A stretch of 64,000 bases of DNA, taken from contig CAWCJC010000004.1 of the NCBI GenBank assembly GCA_963795835.1, positions 248,001 through 312,000 on the forward strand, written 5' to 3'. Source of the stretch: JALYXI01 sp963795835. GTDB lineage: Bacteria > Acidobacteriota > Terriglobia > Bryobacterales > Bryobacteraceae. The position numbers were made by a program, and so were the translations under genes. The notes below the pieces were generated by a model. It worked only from the letters and a program-made list of their open reading frames with translations, ran no database searches and was not told the DNA's origin. Numbering within the stretch: the stretch's first letter is position 1; every line of letters starts with the position of its first letter. Shown here piece after piece: positions 27,035 to 36,493 of the stretch.

Positions 27035-28174
27035 GTGACAGCGGGATACTCCCATCGCAAACTCGGCGTCGTCCTGCTTTTTCTGATCCATGGCCTGACC
27101 GAAGCGACGTGGGTGTCCCGCATTCCACAGATCCAAGAACGGCTCCACGCGCAAACCGGGCCGTTCGGTTTGGCTCTGTTAGGAAGCGCGGCGGGCGCGA
27201 TGCTTTCCATGCCCTTTACCGGTTGGATTTTGGCCCGGGCGGAAGGCCGGCGTATCTTGATTGCGGCCTCCATTCTGTTTTCTGGCATCCTGCCGCTCAT
27301 GGGCGTTGTGAACTCCATTCCCGCTTTGCTTTCCGTGTTGGTTCTGTACGGCATGGCGGGGGGTGCGATGGATATTGCGATGAACGCGTTTGGGTCCGTG
27401 GTGGATCGGGAGTCGGCTATGCCCGTTATGTCCTTCTTTCACGGCATGTTCAGCGCTGGAGGAATGGTGGGGGCCATGATTGGCGTCTTCGTAGTTCGGT
27501 CTGGAATATCAATTGAGACTCATTTCTTGGTTGCGGCGGGTCTTCTGATTCTGGCTGTGGTCGGCGCATCTACCCTATTCCCTGAGACGCCACCGGAAGT
27601 TCGCAAAGAAACAGCGAACGGGTTTCGTTTGCCCCCGGCGGCGCTGCTCTCACTGGGCGTGCTGGCGTTTTGCATTCTGTTTGGCGAGCGTGCCATGGCG
27701 GATTGGACCGGAATTTATCTGGTTCAGCGCGGGGCTTCGGACTCTTACGCCGCGGCGGGATTTGCTTCCTTTTCCGCGGCCATGACCGCCGGCCGATTTA
27801 GCGGCGATCGTCTGATTCACCGGTTCGGTCCGGCCGTCATTCTGCGTGCCGGGAGCGGGATTGCAACGCTGGGGCTCGTTGTTTCACTCCTGCTTGGAAC
27901 TCCCTGGGCAGGCTTGCTGGGATTTGCGGCCGTAGGCGCGGGTTTTTCGGTCGTGGTGCCGATTCTTTATCGCGGGGCGGGTGCCGTTTCGGGTATCGGT
28001 CCTGGCGCGGCAATCGCAACTGTAAGCACTATGGGCTATCTGGGGTTTTTCGTCGGCCCGCCCCTGGTCGGGTTTATCGCGCAAGCCGTCAGCTTACGAT
28101 GGGCGCTGATGGTGGTGGCCGCGCTCAGCGGTCTGGTGGTGCTTTTTGCCCGCCGGGCGCTTCAGGTGAGATAA
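27035..28174 (+). CDS. MFS transporter (YbjJ-like)
   Basis: Twelve-helix major facilitator of 379 residues. The N-terminal block FLIHGLTEATWVSRIPQIQERL and the motif-A-like loop LARAEGRRILIAAS resemble the YbjJ/FucP-type group. Further signatures are MAGGAMDIAMNAFG and the mid-protein FFHGMFSAGGMVGA. The substrate is unknown. Translation probably begins at GTG 27035, 44 bases from the divergent sodC start; no better ATG precedes the first helix. A cytochrome c/WD40 gene begins five bases after the stop. Confidence 0.85.
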   Translation: MTAGYSHRKLGVVLLFLIHGLTEATWVSRIPQIQERLHAQTGPFGLALLGSAAGAMLSMPFTGWILARAEGRRILIAASILFSGILPLMGVVNSIPALLSVLVLYGMAGGAMDIAMNAFGSVVDRESAMPVMSFFHGMFSAGGMVGAMIGVFVVRSGISIETHFLVAAGLLILAVVGASTLFPETPPEVRKETANGFRLPPAALLSLGVLAFCILFGERAMADWTGIYLVQRGASDSYAAAGFASFSAAMTAGRFSGDRLIHRFGPAVILRAGSGIATLGLVVSLLLGTPWAGLLGFAAVGAGFSVVVPILYRGAGAVSGIGPGAAIATVSTMGYLGFFVGPPLVGFIAQAVSLRWALMVVAALSGLVVLFARRALQVR

Positions 28175-28178
28175 GATT

Positions 28179-29472
28179 TTGTCGAGCCCCTGCTTGCGCC
28201 TCACGCTCTTCATCGCCGCGGTTTTTCGCATGTCCGCCTGGGCATCCGCTGAAACGCCCACATTTAACGATCTACAGCCGATCTTCGAGACGAACTGCAG
28301 TGGATGCCATGCCTCGAACGTAAAGATGGGCAGTTTGGATCTGGATTCCTGGGCCGCCATGATGAAGGGCGGCAATAACGGAACGATCGTGGTCCCGGGC
28401 AAGAGTGAGCAAAGCCGCTTGTATCTTATGGTGGCGCGCAAGATATCGCCCGCCATGCCGCTGAGCGGGAAACCTCTGGCTGCGGGGGAGGTGGAAGCCA
28501 TTCGCAAATACATCGATGCGGGGGCATTGGAGCCGGTAAAGACGAGCGTCGCCAAGGCGGCCCGGGATACGGTTCCGGACATTGCGCCTTCGAAAGCCAT
28601 CCATGCCGCGCTCACCGCGATCGCGTGGTCTCCCGATGGCAAACAGGTGGCCGTAGGAGCTTTTCGAGAAGTACGGATTGTGGATCCGAACAATTTACAA
28701 ACGATTGCCACATTGACGGGTGAGGCCGAACAGGTCAGAGGAGTGGCATGGTCGCCAGGATGGCAAGATCATCGCGGCGGCGGGCGGGTTGCCTGGGCAA
28801 AAAGGCGAGGTAAAACTCTGGGATGCGGGCTCACATCGAGAGTTGCTCACCATCAAGGGCCATGGCGATTGTATCTACGCCGCGGTGTTTTCTCCCGATG
28901 GCAAGACTCTGGCTACCGCGAGCTACGACAAGCTGATTAAACTTTGGGATGCAGCCACGGGAAAGGAAATTCGTACGCTGAAAGATCACATCGATGCCAT
29001 TTATGCTCTGGCGTTTACCCCCGATGGAAAGCGCTTGATTTCCGCCTCTGCGGACCGAAGCGTGAAGGTCTGGAACCCTGCCAGCGGCGAACGTCTTTAC
29101 ACCATGAGTGAGCCAACCGATGGATTGAATGCTCTCGCGATTTCTCCGAAGGGAAATCTGGCTGCGGCCGCCGGGCTCGACAAGACAATTCGGATCTGGC
29201 AACTGGGCGAGAAAGCCGCGACGCTGAAAGCAACACTGATCGCGCATGAAGATTCTATTCTGCAGCTAGCCTGGTCGCCCGATGGAGCCACGTTGCTTTC
29301 CTCGTCCTCAGACCGCACGATGAAAGTGTTTTCCGTTCCCGCGCTGACCGAACGAGCGGAATTGCCGAAGCAATCCGACTGGGTCACCGCTCTGAGTTTT
29401 TCGCCCGATGGCACGCGGTTCGCCGCCGGACGATTCGATGGCACCCTTCAGATTTACCCAGCACCGAAATAG
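28179..29472 (+). pseudogene. Planctomycete-type cytochrome c domain fused to WD40 repeats, frame broken
   Basis: Exported protein of about 430 residues. After a signal peptide starting at TTG 28179 (LTLFIAAVFRMSAWASA) comes a PSCyt1-type haem domain with the CxxCH motif NCSGCHASNVKMGSLDL and the distal region ISPAMPLSGKPL. The rest is a WD40 propeller of six or seven repeats with the pattern SPDGKTLATASYDKLIKLWD. The second repeat is split: TGEAEQVRGVAWSP is in one frame and DGKIIAAAGG in the next. Dropping one base at 28755-28758 (CCAGGATGG instead of the CCCGATGG seen in sister repeats) repairs it. Probably periplasmic and cell-surface redox or scaffold function. Confidence 0.85.
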
Positions 29473-29484
29473 GAGTTCGCGCCC

Positions 29485-31809
29485 ATGAAAACGTACGTTC
29501 TCGCTTTCGCTCTCTCACTCGCCGCTTTCGCGGCTCGCGTGGAATCACCGACAGGCTCGCGGCATACTCCCCCTACCATCACCGCCGTGTCGCCGCGCGG
29601 GTTGGCGAGGGGTATCTCGCTTGAACTTACTGTCGAAGGGCTTAATCTGGCGAAGGCGTCGGCGATTTATTTCAGCGAACCCGGGGTGAAAGGAACGGTA
29701 GTGAGAGTGAAGGAGCTGCCGGACCTTCCCGATATACGGCTTGGGTCCAATGGCACTGTTTCCACCATTGATTTGGGACCGCTTCCCCCGCGCAATCAGG
29801 TGACTATCGACGTGGAGGTTGCGCCCGAGACTCCCATCGGTCCGGTCGACTTTCGCTTGCTCACGCCGCTGGGGACTACGCCCACAGGGCGCATCGTCAT
29901 CGAGCCATTCTATGGAGAGAGCGCCGACAAAGAACCGAACGATACCCCGGACGAGGCGACTGAGGCGCTGCTGCCCACCATCCTTTCGGGAACGATCTCG
30001 AAGCCAGGTGACATCGACTACTTCAAGATTCACGTGGCTGCGAATGAAGAACTGGTGTTCTCCAACTCCGGGGCGATGTTAGGCTCCCCACTTCAACCTT
30101 TGGTCACCATCACTACCGAAGCGGAACAGCCGGTCCGCGAATTTACGCTTACCCGGGACCACCCCGCTCTTCCTCACACTTTCAAAACTGCCGGCGATTA
30201 CTTGGTGCGGATCACGGATGGGGAGCAAGGCGGCAGCGCGAATCATACTTATCGCGTGACTATCGGAAAGTTTCCGATCGTGATCTCGGCCTTCCCCCTG
30301 GGCGTTGCGAAAGGCGGGACAGAGAAAGTTTCGTTAACCGGGTACCGGCTTGGCACGGACAGTACAGTTTCTGTAACGGGCACGCCTTCTTCAGAAGATC
30401 CGGACGCGTTGTTCCTTCGGCCCAAGACGTTCAATCGAGTGAAACTGGCCGTCGGCAATGGGCCGGAACTGGTGGCTTCCGGTAAGAATGGAACACCGGC
30501 TAGTGCACAGCCAGTCTCGATTGGCACAACGATCAACGGACGCGTCACCACTCCTCAGCAATACTTCCGCTTCCATGCGAGGAAAGACGAGAAGCTGATT
30601 ATTGACGTTGCCGCCCGACGCCTGGGGTCGCCGCTCGATTCACTGATCGAGGTGCTTGACGCACAAGCCAAGCCGATTGAGACCGCGACCGTTCGCGCCG
30701 TCAGTGAAACATTCACTTCGCTTCGCGACCACGATTCTGCTTCGCGGGGAGTGAGGCTTGCCACATCCACTAATTTCGATCCGGGTGACTACATCATGAT
30801 CGGCGGTGAAATCATGCGAATCGAAACCATTCCGCCGAATGCCGATAACGACTTCATCTTTGAATCGGTAAACAACGAGCGCACGGCGTTTTTCAACACA
30901 AGTCCAGAAGCTCATGCGCTCGACTCTTCAGCTTATAAGGTGATCATTGCGCCGCCTCAAACGAAATTTCCTTCGAATGGTCTGCCAATCGTCCATCTCA
31001 CTTACCGTAATGACGACGGCGGCGCGGGTTACGGCAAAGATTCCCGCCTGCGTTTTATCGCGCCCGCGGATGCCGATTACCTGATTCGCCTGGCGGATGT
31101 TCGCGGCGTGAGCGGACCCGAATACACGTATCGTCTGAGCGTTCGCCACCCCGTTCCTTCTTACACGTTGTCGGTTGCTCCTGCGAATCCGAATGTGCCG
31201 GCAGGCGGGCGTATTCCCATTACTGTTACGGCCCTGCGCATGGACGACCATAATGATCCCATCGACATCGACATTCTGAATCTGCCTCCCGGTTTTCACG
31301 CTACCCATGGCGTGATCCAGCCGAACGACAAGCGCACCACCCTCATCCTGAGCGCGGATGCCAATGCCAAACTGGCGGGCGCTGTGCCGTTCATCGTGTC
31401 CGACGGTAAAGGCCGGATTGCGAATCCGGAGGATCGCACCAAACTCATTGCGCTCGCGCCAAAGAGCGATGTTCAGATGTCGGCTGAAACGCGGGAAGCC
31501 GTGCTCACGCCGGACAAAGATGCTGAAATTTCAGTCACAATCGTTCGCAACAATGGTTTCGGAGGCCGAGTGCCGGTGGAGGTGCGCAACTTACCCCCGG
31601 GCGTGGAGGTTTCCGACACGGGACTGAACGGCGTGCTGATCAACGAGAACGAAACACGCCGCACGTTCAAACTGCACATGCTGCCCACCGCGAAACCGCT
31701 TACACAGCCGATTTACCCGAGCGCCCTGGTGGAGACCCGCGCGGGCGTGCAACAGAACACTTTCGCCAGTGAGCCGATCGTGCTGAAGATTGTTCCTAAA
31801 CCTCTATGA
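29485..31809 (+). CDS. Large secreted protein with PPC-like and IPT/TIG-like domains
   Basis: Exported protein of 774 residues with signal peptide (YVLAFALSLAAFAARV). An IPT/TIG-like start (PTITAVSPRGLARGISLELT) is followed by a pre-peptidase C-terminal-like domain near residues 150-260 (ADKEPNDTPDEATE, DIDYFKIHVAANEEL). A second similar module lies around residues 340-550, and Ig-like segments follow (VPAGGRIPITVTALRM). This arrangement is common next to PSCyt cytochrome proteins in Acidobacteria and Planctomycetes. No catalytic residues are seen. A Shine-Dalgarno (TAGGAGT) precedes the ATG, 12 bases after the WD40 gene, and the epimerase ATG overlaps its stop. Confidence 0.8.
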   Translation: MKTYVLAFALSLAAFAARVESPTGSRHTPPTITAVSPRGLARGISLELTVEGLNLAKASAIYFSEPGVKGTVVRVKELPDLPDIRLGSNGTVSTIDLGPLPPRNQVTIDVEVAPETPIGPVDFRLLTPLGTTPTGRIVIEPFYGESADKEPNDTPDEATEALLPTILSGTISKPGDIDYFKIHVAANEELVFSNSGAMLGSPLQPLVTITTEAEQPVREFTLTRDHPALPHTFKTAGDYLVRITDGEQGGSANHTYRVTIGKFPIVISAFPLGVAKGGTEKVSLTGYRLGTDSTVSVTGTPSSEDPDALFLRPKTFNRVKLAVGNGPELVASGKNGTPASAQPVSIGTTINGRVTTPQQYFRFHARKDEKLIIDVAARRLGSPLDSLIEVLDAQAKPIETATVRAVSETFTSLRDHDSASRGVRLATSTNFDPGDYIMIGGEIMRIETIPPNADNDFIFESVNNERTAFFNTSPEAHALDSSAYKVIIAPPQTKFPSNGLPIVHLTYRNDDGGAGYGKDSRLRFIAPADADYLIRLADVRGVSGPEYTYRLSVRHPVPSYTLSVAPANPNVPAGGRIPITVTALRMDDHNDPIDIDILNLPPGFHATHGVIQPNDKRTTLILSADANAKLAGAVPFIVSDGKGRIANPEDRTKLIALAPKSDVQMSAETREAVLTPDKDAEISVTIVRNNGFGGRVPVEVRNLPPGVEVSDTGLNGVLINENETRRTFKLHMLPTAKPLTQPIYPSALVETRAGVQQNTFASEPIVLKIVPKPL

Positions 31810-32648
31810 AATTCGGTGTCAATACGTTTATCTGGACCGCAGCGTTCGACGCTTCGCATCTTTCGCTCTTGCCGAAAATCAAAGCGGCAGGCTTCGACGG
31901 CGTGGAAGTCTCGATGTTCAATCCCGCCAACTTTGAATTGGAAACCATCAAGAAAGGGCTGCGGGACAACAGCCTGGAATGCACTATCTGCTCGGTATTA
32001 AGTGCGGATGTCAGCATGATTTCAGAAGACCGGGAGACTCGCGCACGCTCAAAAACTCACATGTCGGACTGCGTAAAAAAGGCCGCTGAAGTGGGGGCAA
32101 AGATCATCGCCGGGCCCCTCTATTCGCCCGTAGGTTATCTTCCCGGGCGGCGGCGCACGGACGATGAATGGAAGTGGGCTGTCGAGTGTTACCGCGAACT
32201 GGGCCCCACACTGTCAGCCCACGATGTCGTGATTGCCATCGAACCGTTGAACCGGTTCGAAACGTATTTCCTGAACACGGCGGCAGACGCGGTGAAGCTT
32301 TGCGACGAGATCGATCACCCGAATGTCGGAATTCTGTTTGATACGTTTCACGCGAATATCGAAGAAAAGGACATTGCCGAGGGCTATCGAACGGTTGCAC
32401 GCCATCTGAAGCACGTACACACGTGTGAGAACGATCGCGGAACGCCCGGAACCGGCCACGTGCCTTGGAAAGCTGTGTTTCAGGCCCTTCGAGACATTGG
32501 CTACGATGGCTGGCTCACTATCGAAAGCTTCGGATTTTCCTTGGGGGAACTAAGCGCCGCCGCATCCATCTGGCGGGATATTGCGCCGACGCCGGAATCG
32601 ATCGCATTCGAGGGCGTGAAGTTTATCCGGGAACACGCGATAAACTGA
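31806..32648 (+). CDS. Sugar phosphate isomerase/epimerase (TIM barrel, tagatose/psicose 3-epimerase-like)
   Basis: Xylose-isomerase-like TIM barrel of 280 residues. Metal ligands expected for ketose 3-epimerases are visible: Glu in VIAIEPLNRFETYF, Asp and the following His in GILFDTFHANIEE, His in LKHVHTCENDRGTPGTGH, and Glu in WLTIESFG. This pattern fits D-psicose/D-tagatose 3-epimerase or related inosose-modifying enzymes; the true substrate is not determined. The ATG overlaps the preceding stop by four bases. It ends nine bases before tRNA-Arg and is the last host gene before the island. Confidence 0.85.
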   Translation: MKFGVNTFIWTAAFDASHLSLLPKIKAAGFDGVEVSMFNPANFELETIKKGLRDNSLECTICSVLSADVSMISEDRETRARSKTHMSDCVKKAAEVGAKIIAGPLYSPVGYLPGRRRTDDEWKWAVECYRELGPTLSAHDVVIAIEPLNRFETYFLNTAADAVKLCDEIDHPNVGILFDTFHANIEEKDIAEGYRTVARHLKHVHTCENDRGTPGTGHVPWKAVFQALRDIGYDGWLTIESFGFSLGELSAAASIWRDIAPTPESIAFEGVKFIREHAIN

Positions 32649-32656
32649 GGACTAAT

Positions 32657-32733
32657 GGGTGCGTAGCTCAGGTGGATAGAGCATTTGCCTTCTAAGCAAA
32701 GGGTCGCAGGTTCGAGTCCTGCCGCGCCTACCA
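32657..32733 (+). tRNA. tRNA-Arg(TCT), island integration site
   Basis: Cloverleaf of 77 bases with encoded CCA. The acceptor GGGTGCG pairs with CGCGCCT (first pair G-T). The anticodon stem TTTGC/GCAAA encloses CTTCTAA, anticodon TCT. T arm GCAGGTTCGAGTCCTGC. Its 3' 49 bases, plus one further base, recur exactly at 47300-47349, marking it as the target of a tyrosine recombinase. Confidence 0.97.
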
Positions 32734-32734
32734 A
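32685..32734 (+). repeat. attL: left copy of the 50-bp direct repeat
   Basis: Begins TTGCCTTCTAAGCAAAGGG inside the anticodon arm of tRNA-Arg and ends one base after the CCA. It is identical to 47300-47349. The sequence diverges at once on both sides. Confidence 0.95.
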
Positions 32735-32853
32735 TATCTCGATTAGAATCAACGGATGAATATATCGTAGTACCTCGTATGAACGCCAAAACTGTTGTTT
32801 TTGAAGTAGATTCTGACTAGCCGGTGACGAGTAAGGCCCATTCTCTTCTCTAA

Positions 32854-32949
32854 CCCTACGAAGGAAACGAAGGAAACGAAGTAATCCCGGAACGCCTAAG
32901 GACGACGGGCTTTTAGTTTTCTGGGAGCCGCACGAAGTAAACGAAGAAA
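32854..32949 (+). repeat. Left iteron array (five 9-bp units)
   Basis: Three tandem units ACGAAGGAA, ACGAAGGAA, ACGAAGTAA (32858-32884) and two more, ACGAAGTAA and ACGAAGAAA (32932-32949). The 32 bases 32854-32885 are the exact reverse complement of 45947-45978 at the other end of the island. Likely binding sites for an element-encoded protein (replication initiator, integrase or directionality factor); which one is not shown by the sequence. The rest of 32735-33046 holds no gene I can support. Confidence 0.8.
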
Positions 32950-33046
32950 AGGGTATGGTATAACGAGCGAACGGACGATACCATTCATTGCAACCGCTCC
33001 AATCAGGCAGATCGGCTATGGTTACTGAAGCCGCAGGCCAAAACCC

Positions 33047-33469
33047 ATGAACATCGAGCGCCCAGCAATCTGCGCGGTTTTCGTGGTAATCGGAGTTCTC
33101 GGCTTAATCGGTTCCTTGTTTGTGTTCATTAACGCTTTAGGAACCAGCGATGGAACGAGTGCCATACTTGAGGCTTACGCCTTCTCGGGCATATTCGGAA
33201 GCGTGGTCTGTTTCGCCATTTCATATACACTGGCCAGATTGAACGAAATCGTTCATTACCAGAAAGTGATAGCAGGGCGGACCAGTGTCGATCCGATAAA
33301 TGGCAGCACTGTCACGGAGCAGCCCACCGAGTCGATTTCGCCGCCCCTATTATTGGCGGCCCCACCGGTCGAGCAACCCGCGTCGATGGCTAAATTCCTG
33401 CTTGTTATCCTAGGAATCCTTGCGCTAGTCGTGACTGCTGTCGTAATTTCCTCGTCGCATACTCCGTGA
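33047..33469 (+). CDS. Small integral membrane protein of unknown function
   Basis: Protein of 140 residues with three predicted helices: residues about 8-30 (AVFVVIGVLGLIGSLFVF), 45-65 (FSGIFGSVVCFAISYTLA) and 114-136 (FLLVILGILALVVTAVVI). A Pro/Thr-rich soluble loop lies between the second and third. No family recognised. It is the first plus-strand gene inside the island and has its ATG directly after CCC, without a strong Shine-Dalgarno. Codon composition matches the island rather than the flanks. Confidence 0.6.
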   Translation: MNIERPAICAVFVVIGVLGLIGSLFVFINALGTSDGTSAILEAYAFSGIFGSVVCFAISYTLARLNEIVHYQKVIAGRTSVDPINGSTVTEQPTESISPPLLLAAPPVEQPASMAKFLLVILGILALVVTAVVISSSHTP

Positions 33470-33517
33470 CGAAACACTTCATGGAGCAGAATTATGTTCC
33501 TGAATTGGCGCACGCTG

Positions 33518-33670
33518 TCACCGTACCAGGTCTTTCAGAACGTAGCGCTTTTCTATCAGAGAGTAGAAAACAAACGTGGACAGCAACACGATCAACATCC
33601 AGAGAGTTTTAACGAAGACGTAGAAGCTGAACCGTTCGTTCGATTCGGGATAAGAGTCAGTGGTGTACAT
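33518..33670 (-). CDS. Short membrane protein or acyltransferase C-terminal remnant
   Basis: A 50-residue minus-strand frame (MYTTDSYPESNERFSFYVF, then one helix MLIVLLSTFVFYSLIEKRY and a basic end KDLVR). The end resembles the last helix and YxxIEkP-like tail of acyltransferase-3 membrane proteins, so it may be the remnant of a longer gene. It could equally be an independent small membrane protein. No ribosome site is obvious. Too short for a firm call. Confidence 0.35.
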   Translation of the reverse strand: MYTTDSYPESNERFSFYVFVKTLWMLIVLLSTFVFYSLIEKRYVLKDLVR

Positions 33671-33734
33671 GCCCCTCTATCGGCGGCTCAGGGCATGGCT
33701 TTTACGGACGCGCAAATCGCCAAGTTTACCGCGC

Positions 33735-33762
33735 AAAAGAAAGCCCCGACTTTCGCCGGGGC
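33735..33762 (-). terminator. Intrinsic terminator for leftward transcription
   Basis: Hairpin GCCCCG/CGGGGC (33743-33762). On the minus strand it is followed by TTTCTTTT, the arrangement of a rho-independent terminator. It would stop transcription coming from the recombinase gene to its right. Confidence 0.6.
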
Positions 33763-34393
33763 ATGGAGAATTTTCCTTTCCCTCAGTTGCGGTTAGCGAG
33801 CCGCTTGAGTTAAATCCTAATCCTGACTAGATCGCGGGGCAAGGTGTCCTTTAGTGTACCTCACACTAAGTTCGGTTTACCCCTCCGGCACATTCCTCCA
33901 CCTTGCGGGCCGTGCAACGGCGAACACTGGGGCGGTCGATAATCCGCCCCATGTTCGTGTGAGCGCCCTTGCTGTTAAGTGTTCATGTACCACACCGAAG
34001 AATTCTATGTCCCCGGGTGCTTACTGGGTGACTGCTTTGGACGGATACCCGCAATATATGGTTAATGTTCAGGTGTGCGAGCGTACGAGCGGTTGATGCG
34101 CTCTCAGCACGATGTGCTGACTGAGTAACCTTCAGGTTGATGCTGAAATTGACGACCACGCTTTGCCTAAACGGACGGGAACTAGAAGCCGCACTTGGCG
34201 AATCCCGGAAAGTGATAACGCACTGCGCGAACGTTACTGGAATTGGCCAGAAGCCACAAGTCGGCACACGGCTGCAGGTTTCGCTAAGGTCAAGTCTAGG
34301 ATCTACATCACGAGTACTAATTCCGTCAAGGTGCGCGGACAGCACCTGTTTTTACATCAGGCGCATTGTCTGCCACCTGGATCAGATTTCGCG
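33763..34393. other. Region without supported genes, left part of island
   Basis: Only short, low-quality frames on both strands. A plus-strand stretch near 34137-34260 translates to LNGRELEAALGESRKVITH, which faintly resembles a small helix-turn-helix, but the frame degenerates afterwards. It is treated as a possible remnant, not a gene. Confidence 0.3.
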
Positions 34394-35327
34394 TCAGCGT
34401 TCAGATCTCTTCCGGCTTCGGTGACCAACTGGGGATAGAAGACGATTCAGGTAAATCGCGTCGGCTTCGGTCTCGTCAAGCGGCCCATTCATGACCGCCA
34501 AGAACCGCGCTGAACTTTCAGACGGCCGCGCGTGCAAATATCGCCCTGTAGTCGCAACGCTCGAATGTCCCAGGGTGGCCTGCACTAGATGAATCGGCGC
34601 TCCGCGATCCAGCGCATGAGAGGCATGAGCGTGCCGCATCCAATGAGGTGAGACGTTCAGGTCGATTCCCGCGCGCCGTGCGGCCTTTCTGACGATGCGC
34701 AGGGCTTGCGATGGGTCCAAGTGTCCTGCACCCTTCTGGGAACGGAATACGGGACAATCTGGGCCATCATCGCCACGCAGCCCCATGATGGCCTGCCACA
34801 CGTTGAGCGTGAGCCGGATAACCCGCGTCTTGCGTCCTTTCCCGAAGACAGTAATCTGACCTGTATCTTCGTGTGGCTGGCAGTCTCGCCACTTCAGGGC
34901 GCAGATTTCCGAAACGCGCAAACCGCCCACGTAGAGCAGTCTGAGCAAAGCATGGTTGCGCGGCTGCACTTCCATGCTCAGCATTCGAATCACGTTTTCT
35001 TCGCTGAGGATGCGCTCGGCTAAACAGTCTTTGGACTTCGGTATCTCGACTGCTGCCCCGACGTTGAATTGCAAATAACCGATCTTCTGGGCGAAAGTGA
35101 GCAACGACTTGACCGCTGCCAGCTTTCGGGCCTTGCTGCCGTCTGCCATTCCCACCAGCGAATCAGAGAAGCCTTGGACATCCCGAAGCCCCACAACGGC
35201 AAGCGGGCCGGCGTACGAACGTCTGGAAGCGGGCTACATCGTGTGAATAGGCGCGCTGTGTGTGCGGGCTCCGTCCATGCATCCAAAGCTGGATGACTTC
35301 CGTATCGGAATCCGCTTGCCGGGCCAT
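34394..35327 (-). pseudogene. XerC/D-like tyrosine recombinase, frame broken
   Basis: Tyrosine recombinase of about 310 residues. The catalytic set is complete: Arg in GGLRVSEICALKW, Lys in FGKGRKTR, H..R in HWMRHAHAS, LGHSS, and the nucleophile Tyr in TTGRYLHARP. The N-terminal SAM-like core-binding part (SPHTQRAYSHDVARFQTF) is in a different frame. Removing one base in the GGG at 35215-35217 joins it to LAVVGLRDVQGF. I place the start at ATG 35327 (MARQADSDTE). It points toward attL. It may be an older integrase of the element, or an accessory recombinase such as those resolving repeats. Confidence 0.8.
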
Positions 35328-35354
35328 TGCGGACCCGGCGCGACTGGTACGAGT

Positions 35355-35558
35355 TCATTCATAGGTTTCTCCGAATGCACGATAAGGAGAGTTCTCAGGC
35401 GGCTTAGATGGCACGGTCAACACCGCCATGGAGCCTCTCTTCCCAACGTCCGGTTTGGAAAGGTTTCGCTGTGTCTTGAGCTTTGCTTTTCGAGTTTTAC
35501 TTGCGAGCTTCGCGGCGTGTCGCTCTTCAGCTCTTTCGCTCTCGGTTACGACTTGCAC
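35355..35558 (-). CDS. Small basic protein upstream of the recombinase
   Basis: A 67-residue, highly charged frame from a GTG start (QVVTESERAEERHAAKL, then KTRKAKLKTQRN, ending PYRAFGETYE). It stops 28 bases before the recombinase start on the same strand, so both may be cotranscribed. No family recognised; the Lys/Arg-rich helix suggests nucleic-acid binding. A further 45-residue frame (35546-35683, minus) overlaps its start by 13 bases and could be another tiny gene of the same run. Confidence 0.4.
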   Translation of the reverse strand: MQVVTESERAEERHAAKLASKTRKAKLKTQRNLSKPDVGKRGSMAVLTVPSKPPENSPYRAFGETYE

Positions 35559-35965
35559 GGACTTTGTTTCTGATTAGTAAAGCTCGTGGTACAGCGATAA
35601 TCATATTCATCGAGCTTCGCGCTGTTTTTTCTGATAGGCGTCATAACTCTTGTTGTTGTGCTTGCTGGACCAGCTCGTAACATACGAAAACCCTGTCGTT
35701 GTTTTGTGAGTCGATAAATTGCTCTCGCGATGGCTATCTAGCGCTGAATTCAGCTAACTCGTCTAACTTTTGTCTGGACGTTCGCCGTCATTTCAGCTTT
35801 ATCGAGTGACTGGCGGCGCGCTTTGTTCTGCTGAACTACTTTCGCTACTCTTCAACGGCGCGATCCTGAGCTAAAAACTATTCATCGATCGGCATAGAGT
35901 CGTTCGATAGACTCTCGTCTGACGTTGGTATTTTCAAACACTTCTCCCTGGCTGATTGCCGCGTT

Positions 35966-36124
35966 TTACGCGGCTTTGCTGACGGTGAACTTCAACGTTG
36001 TACCGAATGCGACGATGCGCAGCTTCACCACCGTGGGCGGCGCTGGCGTGACTTGGGGCACAACAAACAACTTCGCGCTCGGTTCGGTTTTAACACTCTC
36101 TTCGGCGCGTTGCGGCTGTGACAT
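35966..36124 (-). CDS. Possible 52-residue small protein
   Basis: Minus-strand frame MSQPQRAEESVKTEPSAK continuing with a Pro-rich linker (VVPQVTPAPPTVV) and ending TLKFTVSKAA. Composition is that of a real small soluble protein, and an AGGA-like sequence lies upstream of the ATG. A 99-residue frame on the other strand covers the same DNA but has poor composition. Between 35684 and 35965 I see no gene. Confidence 0.35.
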   Translation of the reverse strand: MSQPQRAEESVKTEPSAKLFVVPQVTPAPPTVVKLRIVAFGTTLKFTVSKAA

Positions 36125-36225
36125 ATTTTCGTTTCTTCCTAACATTTGCTTACCCCGTAAGCATAGTGCTTACCCCCTAAGCACGTCAAGAGCTTTCCTT
36201 GAATCTTCTTGCTCACCCCGTTAGA

Positions 36226-36395
36226 ATGGTTGCAGACGTGGCAAAGAAGATCCCGGCCGATGTGTTGGAGTACTTCCGCAAGCAAGGTGCACGCGGAGGG
36301 AAGAGCGCTGCCAAATCTCGAACCTCCGAAGAACGTTCTGAAGTTGCCGAAACGCCGCGAATGCTCGGTGGGCGAAGAAGAAAGCGGCGAAGTAG
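36226..36395 (+). pseudogene. Small basic protein of the GGK...EERSEVA...ARWAKKK type, frame broken
   Basis: Starts MVADVAKKIPADVLEYFRK, followed by GARGGKSAAKSR and EERSEVA. After this the expected end RNAANARWAKKKAAK lies in another frame and stops at 36395. Restoring one missing base after the GTTGC at about 36346 joins them into a 56-residue protein. This is a frequent small bacterial protein type with a glycine/lysine-rich helix and a C-terminal ARWAKKK box; its function is unknown. Unlike most frame breaks here, this one lacks a base. Confidence 0.55.
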
Positions 36396-36493
36396 CTTGG
36401 CTTGAAACCACCAAGAGACAAATCGGTGCTTGCGTTCGAACAATTAAAAAGAACTCCAGACTCGTTCCATCTCATGCTACGGTTCCCAGAAGT

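Noticed and set aside
32854..32949. Possible short CRISPR-like repeat array
   Set aside because: Units are only 9 bases, in tandem without unique spacers, and no cas genes are nearby; iterons explain them better.
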